From Microbulbifer sp. YPW16 (lineage in GTDB: Bacteria; Pseudomonadota; Gammaproteobacteria; Pseudomonadales; Cellvibrionaceae), in the NCBI RefSeq assembly GCF_021290385.1, contig NZ_CP089928.1:3614001-3678000 (forward strand): a DNA stretch of 64,000 nt, in the 5' to 3' direction. The notes beneath the pieces are model-generated. The model did not search any database. It was not told where the DNA came from and saw only the letters and a list, made by a program, of their open reading frames with translations. The translations under genes were made by a program, and so were the position numbers. Each line of letters begins with the position of its first letter. Positions within the stretch are counted from its first letter, which is position 1. Below, one piece after another: positions 62,849-64,000 of this stretch.

Positions 62849-64000
62849 TCAGATTTCCGGTTGTTGTTTTGTACGGGAGGCGAAGCGCTCCGCCTCGCTG
62901 AGCAGTTGCCCTATTGCCGAGGACCCGTAAATTTCGCCGTTGAACAGGACGGTATGGATGTGGCGGGTGTTGGTAATGCTCTCCAGCGGGTTTGCCTCGA
63001 GCAGCACCAGGTCTGCGTATTTGCCTGCCTCTACAGTACCCAATTCACTGGAACGGCCGAAGTAGGCGGCCGGGTTGAGGGTGGCCGCGCGCAGTGCTTC
63101 CGCCGGCGACAGTCCCGCATCTGCCAACAGTGCCAGCTCTTCGTGCAAGCTGGACCCGGGGTATATCCCCCACCAGTTGGCATCGGTCCCGGCCAGTATG
63201 CCCACACCTGCCGCCTGCATCTCGTCAGTAACTCTTGCCAGTGCCGCCTGGAGCCATGCGGAGTCCGGCGATTCACCGAAGAAAGCCAGTTCCCACGCCT
63301 GCCAGTCTTTCCATTCCTTCAGGAGGGGAGCGGCGATATAGCGGTTATCAGGGTTGGCGGGCCAGGAGTGGACCCGCTCATGCCTGTACAGCACCAGGGT
63401 CGGCACATGCCAGGTCCCTTGCTCGACAAAGGTTTTGAAGAGCTTACGGCACTGTGAGGAATCATAGCGCCGGGCCATCTCCTTCAATGCGCTGTAAGCG
63501 GTATCTCCATTCAGCTGTTGCCGCAGGCGATCGCGGATTGCCGGCGATTGGCCGGCGCACTCCTCCAGTATGCCAAAGAGGTGCTCGATCGACTTCTGGC
63601 CGGCCCGGGCCGCTTCGGACGCCGTGATCGAGCGGGGCACGTGGCCGACCAGGTCCAGTTGGTGCTCGCGGGCGGCCTCCGCCAGGGCGAAGTATACCGG
63701 CCGCGGGACAAGGTTGTGGACCTTGATCATATCCACACCGCGCCCGGCCTCCATTGCCACGAATGACCGGGCTTCCTCGGCCGTGGCGGGCCTCCATGGA
63801 TCGTGCTCTTCCTGGTCAGGCGCCGAGGCACCGACGGTAAAGCTTGCCGCCGACAGCCGCGGGCCCACCTGGCGGTTGGCCAGAATATCCGCCTGCCACT
63901 GCCGAATGGTCGAGATAGGGGCATCGTATCGGGCACAGGGTTCGGGGCAGTCACCGAGCATGATGCGAATCCCGGTGACACCGTGGGCGATAAATACGGG
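62849..64000 (-). CDS. amidohydrolase (imidazolonepropionase-like), 5' end outside the window
   Basis: A metal-dependent hydrolase of the amidohydrolase superfamily, at least 383 residues long and cut at its N-terminus by the window edge. The frame stays open to base 64000, with PVFIAHGVTGIRIM before the first internal Met at 63961, as in family members where HGVTG follows the first metal site. Further features are DLVGHVPRS, QKSIEHLFGIL with metal ligands, GTDANWWG with the catalytic Asp, and the closing KYADLVLLEANPLESI. The missing HxH motif should lie further upstream on the minus strand. The substrate is unknown. Confidence 0.85.
   Translation of the reverse strand, partial: PVFIAHGVTGIRIMLGDCPEPCARYDAPISTIRQWQADILANRQVGPRLSAASFTVGASAPDQEEHDPWRPATAEEARSFVAMEAGRGVDMIKVHNLVPRPVYFALAEAAREHQLDLVGHVPRSITASEAARAGQKSIEHLFGILEECAGQSPAIRDRLRQQLNGDTAYSALKEMARRYDSSQCRKLFKTFVEQGTWHVPTLVLYRHERVHSWPANPDNRYIAAPLLKEWKDWQAWELAFFGESPDSAWLQAALARVTDEMQAAGVGILAGTDANWWGIYPGSSLHEELALLADAGLSPAEALRAATLNPAAYFGRSSELGTVEAGKYADLVLLEANPLESITNTRHIHTVLFNGEIYGSSAIGQLLSEAERFASRTKQQPEI

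Overview
The window is ordinary chromosome from a free-living, GC-rich (about 60%) Gram-negative bacterium. Rhombosortase, a TonB-dependent receptor, Tat and lipoprotein export signals, CpxP/Spy-type and lysozyme-inhibitor envelope proteins, and many secreted hydrolases point to a marine gammaproteobacterium, perhaps of the Cellvibrionales/Microbulbifer type. That placement is inferred from gene content only. No rRNA, tRNA, CRISPR array, insertion sequence or integrase was recognised.

Layout. 1-3913: the end of a polysaccharide locus (two glycosyltransferases, a hexapeptide acetyltransferase, a membrane protein). 4009-8294: an aldo/keto reductase, then a leftward group of NhaC-type antiporter, compact signal peptidase I, a stand-alone SLATT membrane protein and rhombosortase. 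8482-16695: lysozyme inhibitor, SLC13 transporter, oligopeptidase B lipoprotein, Ser/Thr phosphatase, and a thiolase/two-domain ketoacyl reductase pair. 17382-25065: metzincin-like secreted protein, thiopurine methyltransferase, Spy-like protein, and an AraC regulator divergent from a cupin-epimerase-SDR-acyl-CoA ligase operon. 25117-36623: M20 peptidase, Tag-like glycosylase, Tat-exported dienelactone hydrolase, an orphan contractile-tail sheath protein, TonB receptor, lipoprotein esterase and a DUF305-LVIVD fusion. 36730-40148: DUF4785 protein with a secreted lipase-like partner, a long gene-poor stretch with a possible receptor remnant, and a DUF2750 protein. 40483-44197: a PaoABC-like molybdenum aldehyde oxidoreductase operon. 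44254-56458: NlpC/P60 lipoprotein, small membrane proteins, a LysR regulator divergent from a VOC and a DJ-1/PfpI protein, ceramidase-like and CPBP proteins, PuuA-like ligase, a CPA-type antiporter and a DMT exporter. 56568-64000: secreted proteins of unknown function, two methyltransferase-fold proteins, an alpha/beta hydrolase, an ArsI plus ECF sigma pair, and an amidohydrolase cut by the window edge.

The most unusual items are: (i) the signal peptidase-SLATT-rhombosortase triad, which places a predicted 2TM conflict-type effector between two membrane proteases; (ii) the lone sheath gene with no tube, baseplate or ATPase nearby; (iii) an ECF sigma factor with vicinal cysteines overlapping arsI; (iv) two LysR-type dyads exactly 22 bp apart; and (v) a secreted cysteine protein of unknown family that looks internally duplicated. 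All functional statements rest on motifs read by eye; no database search was run.
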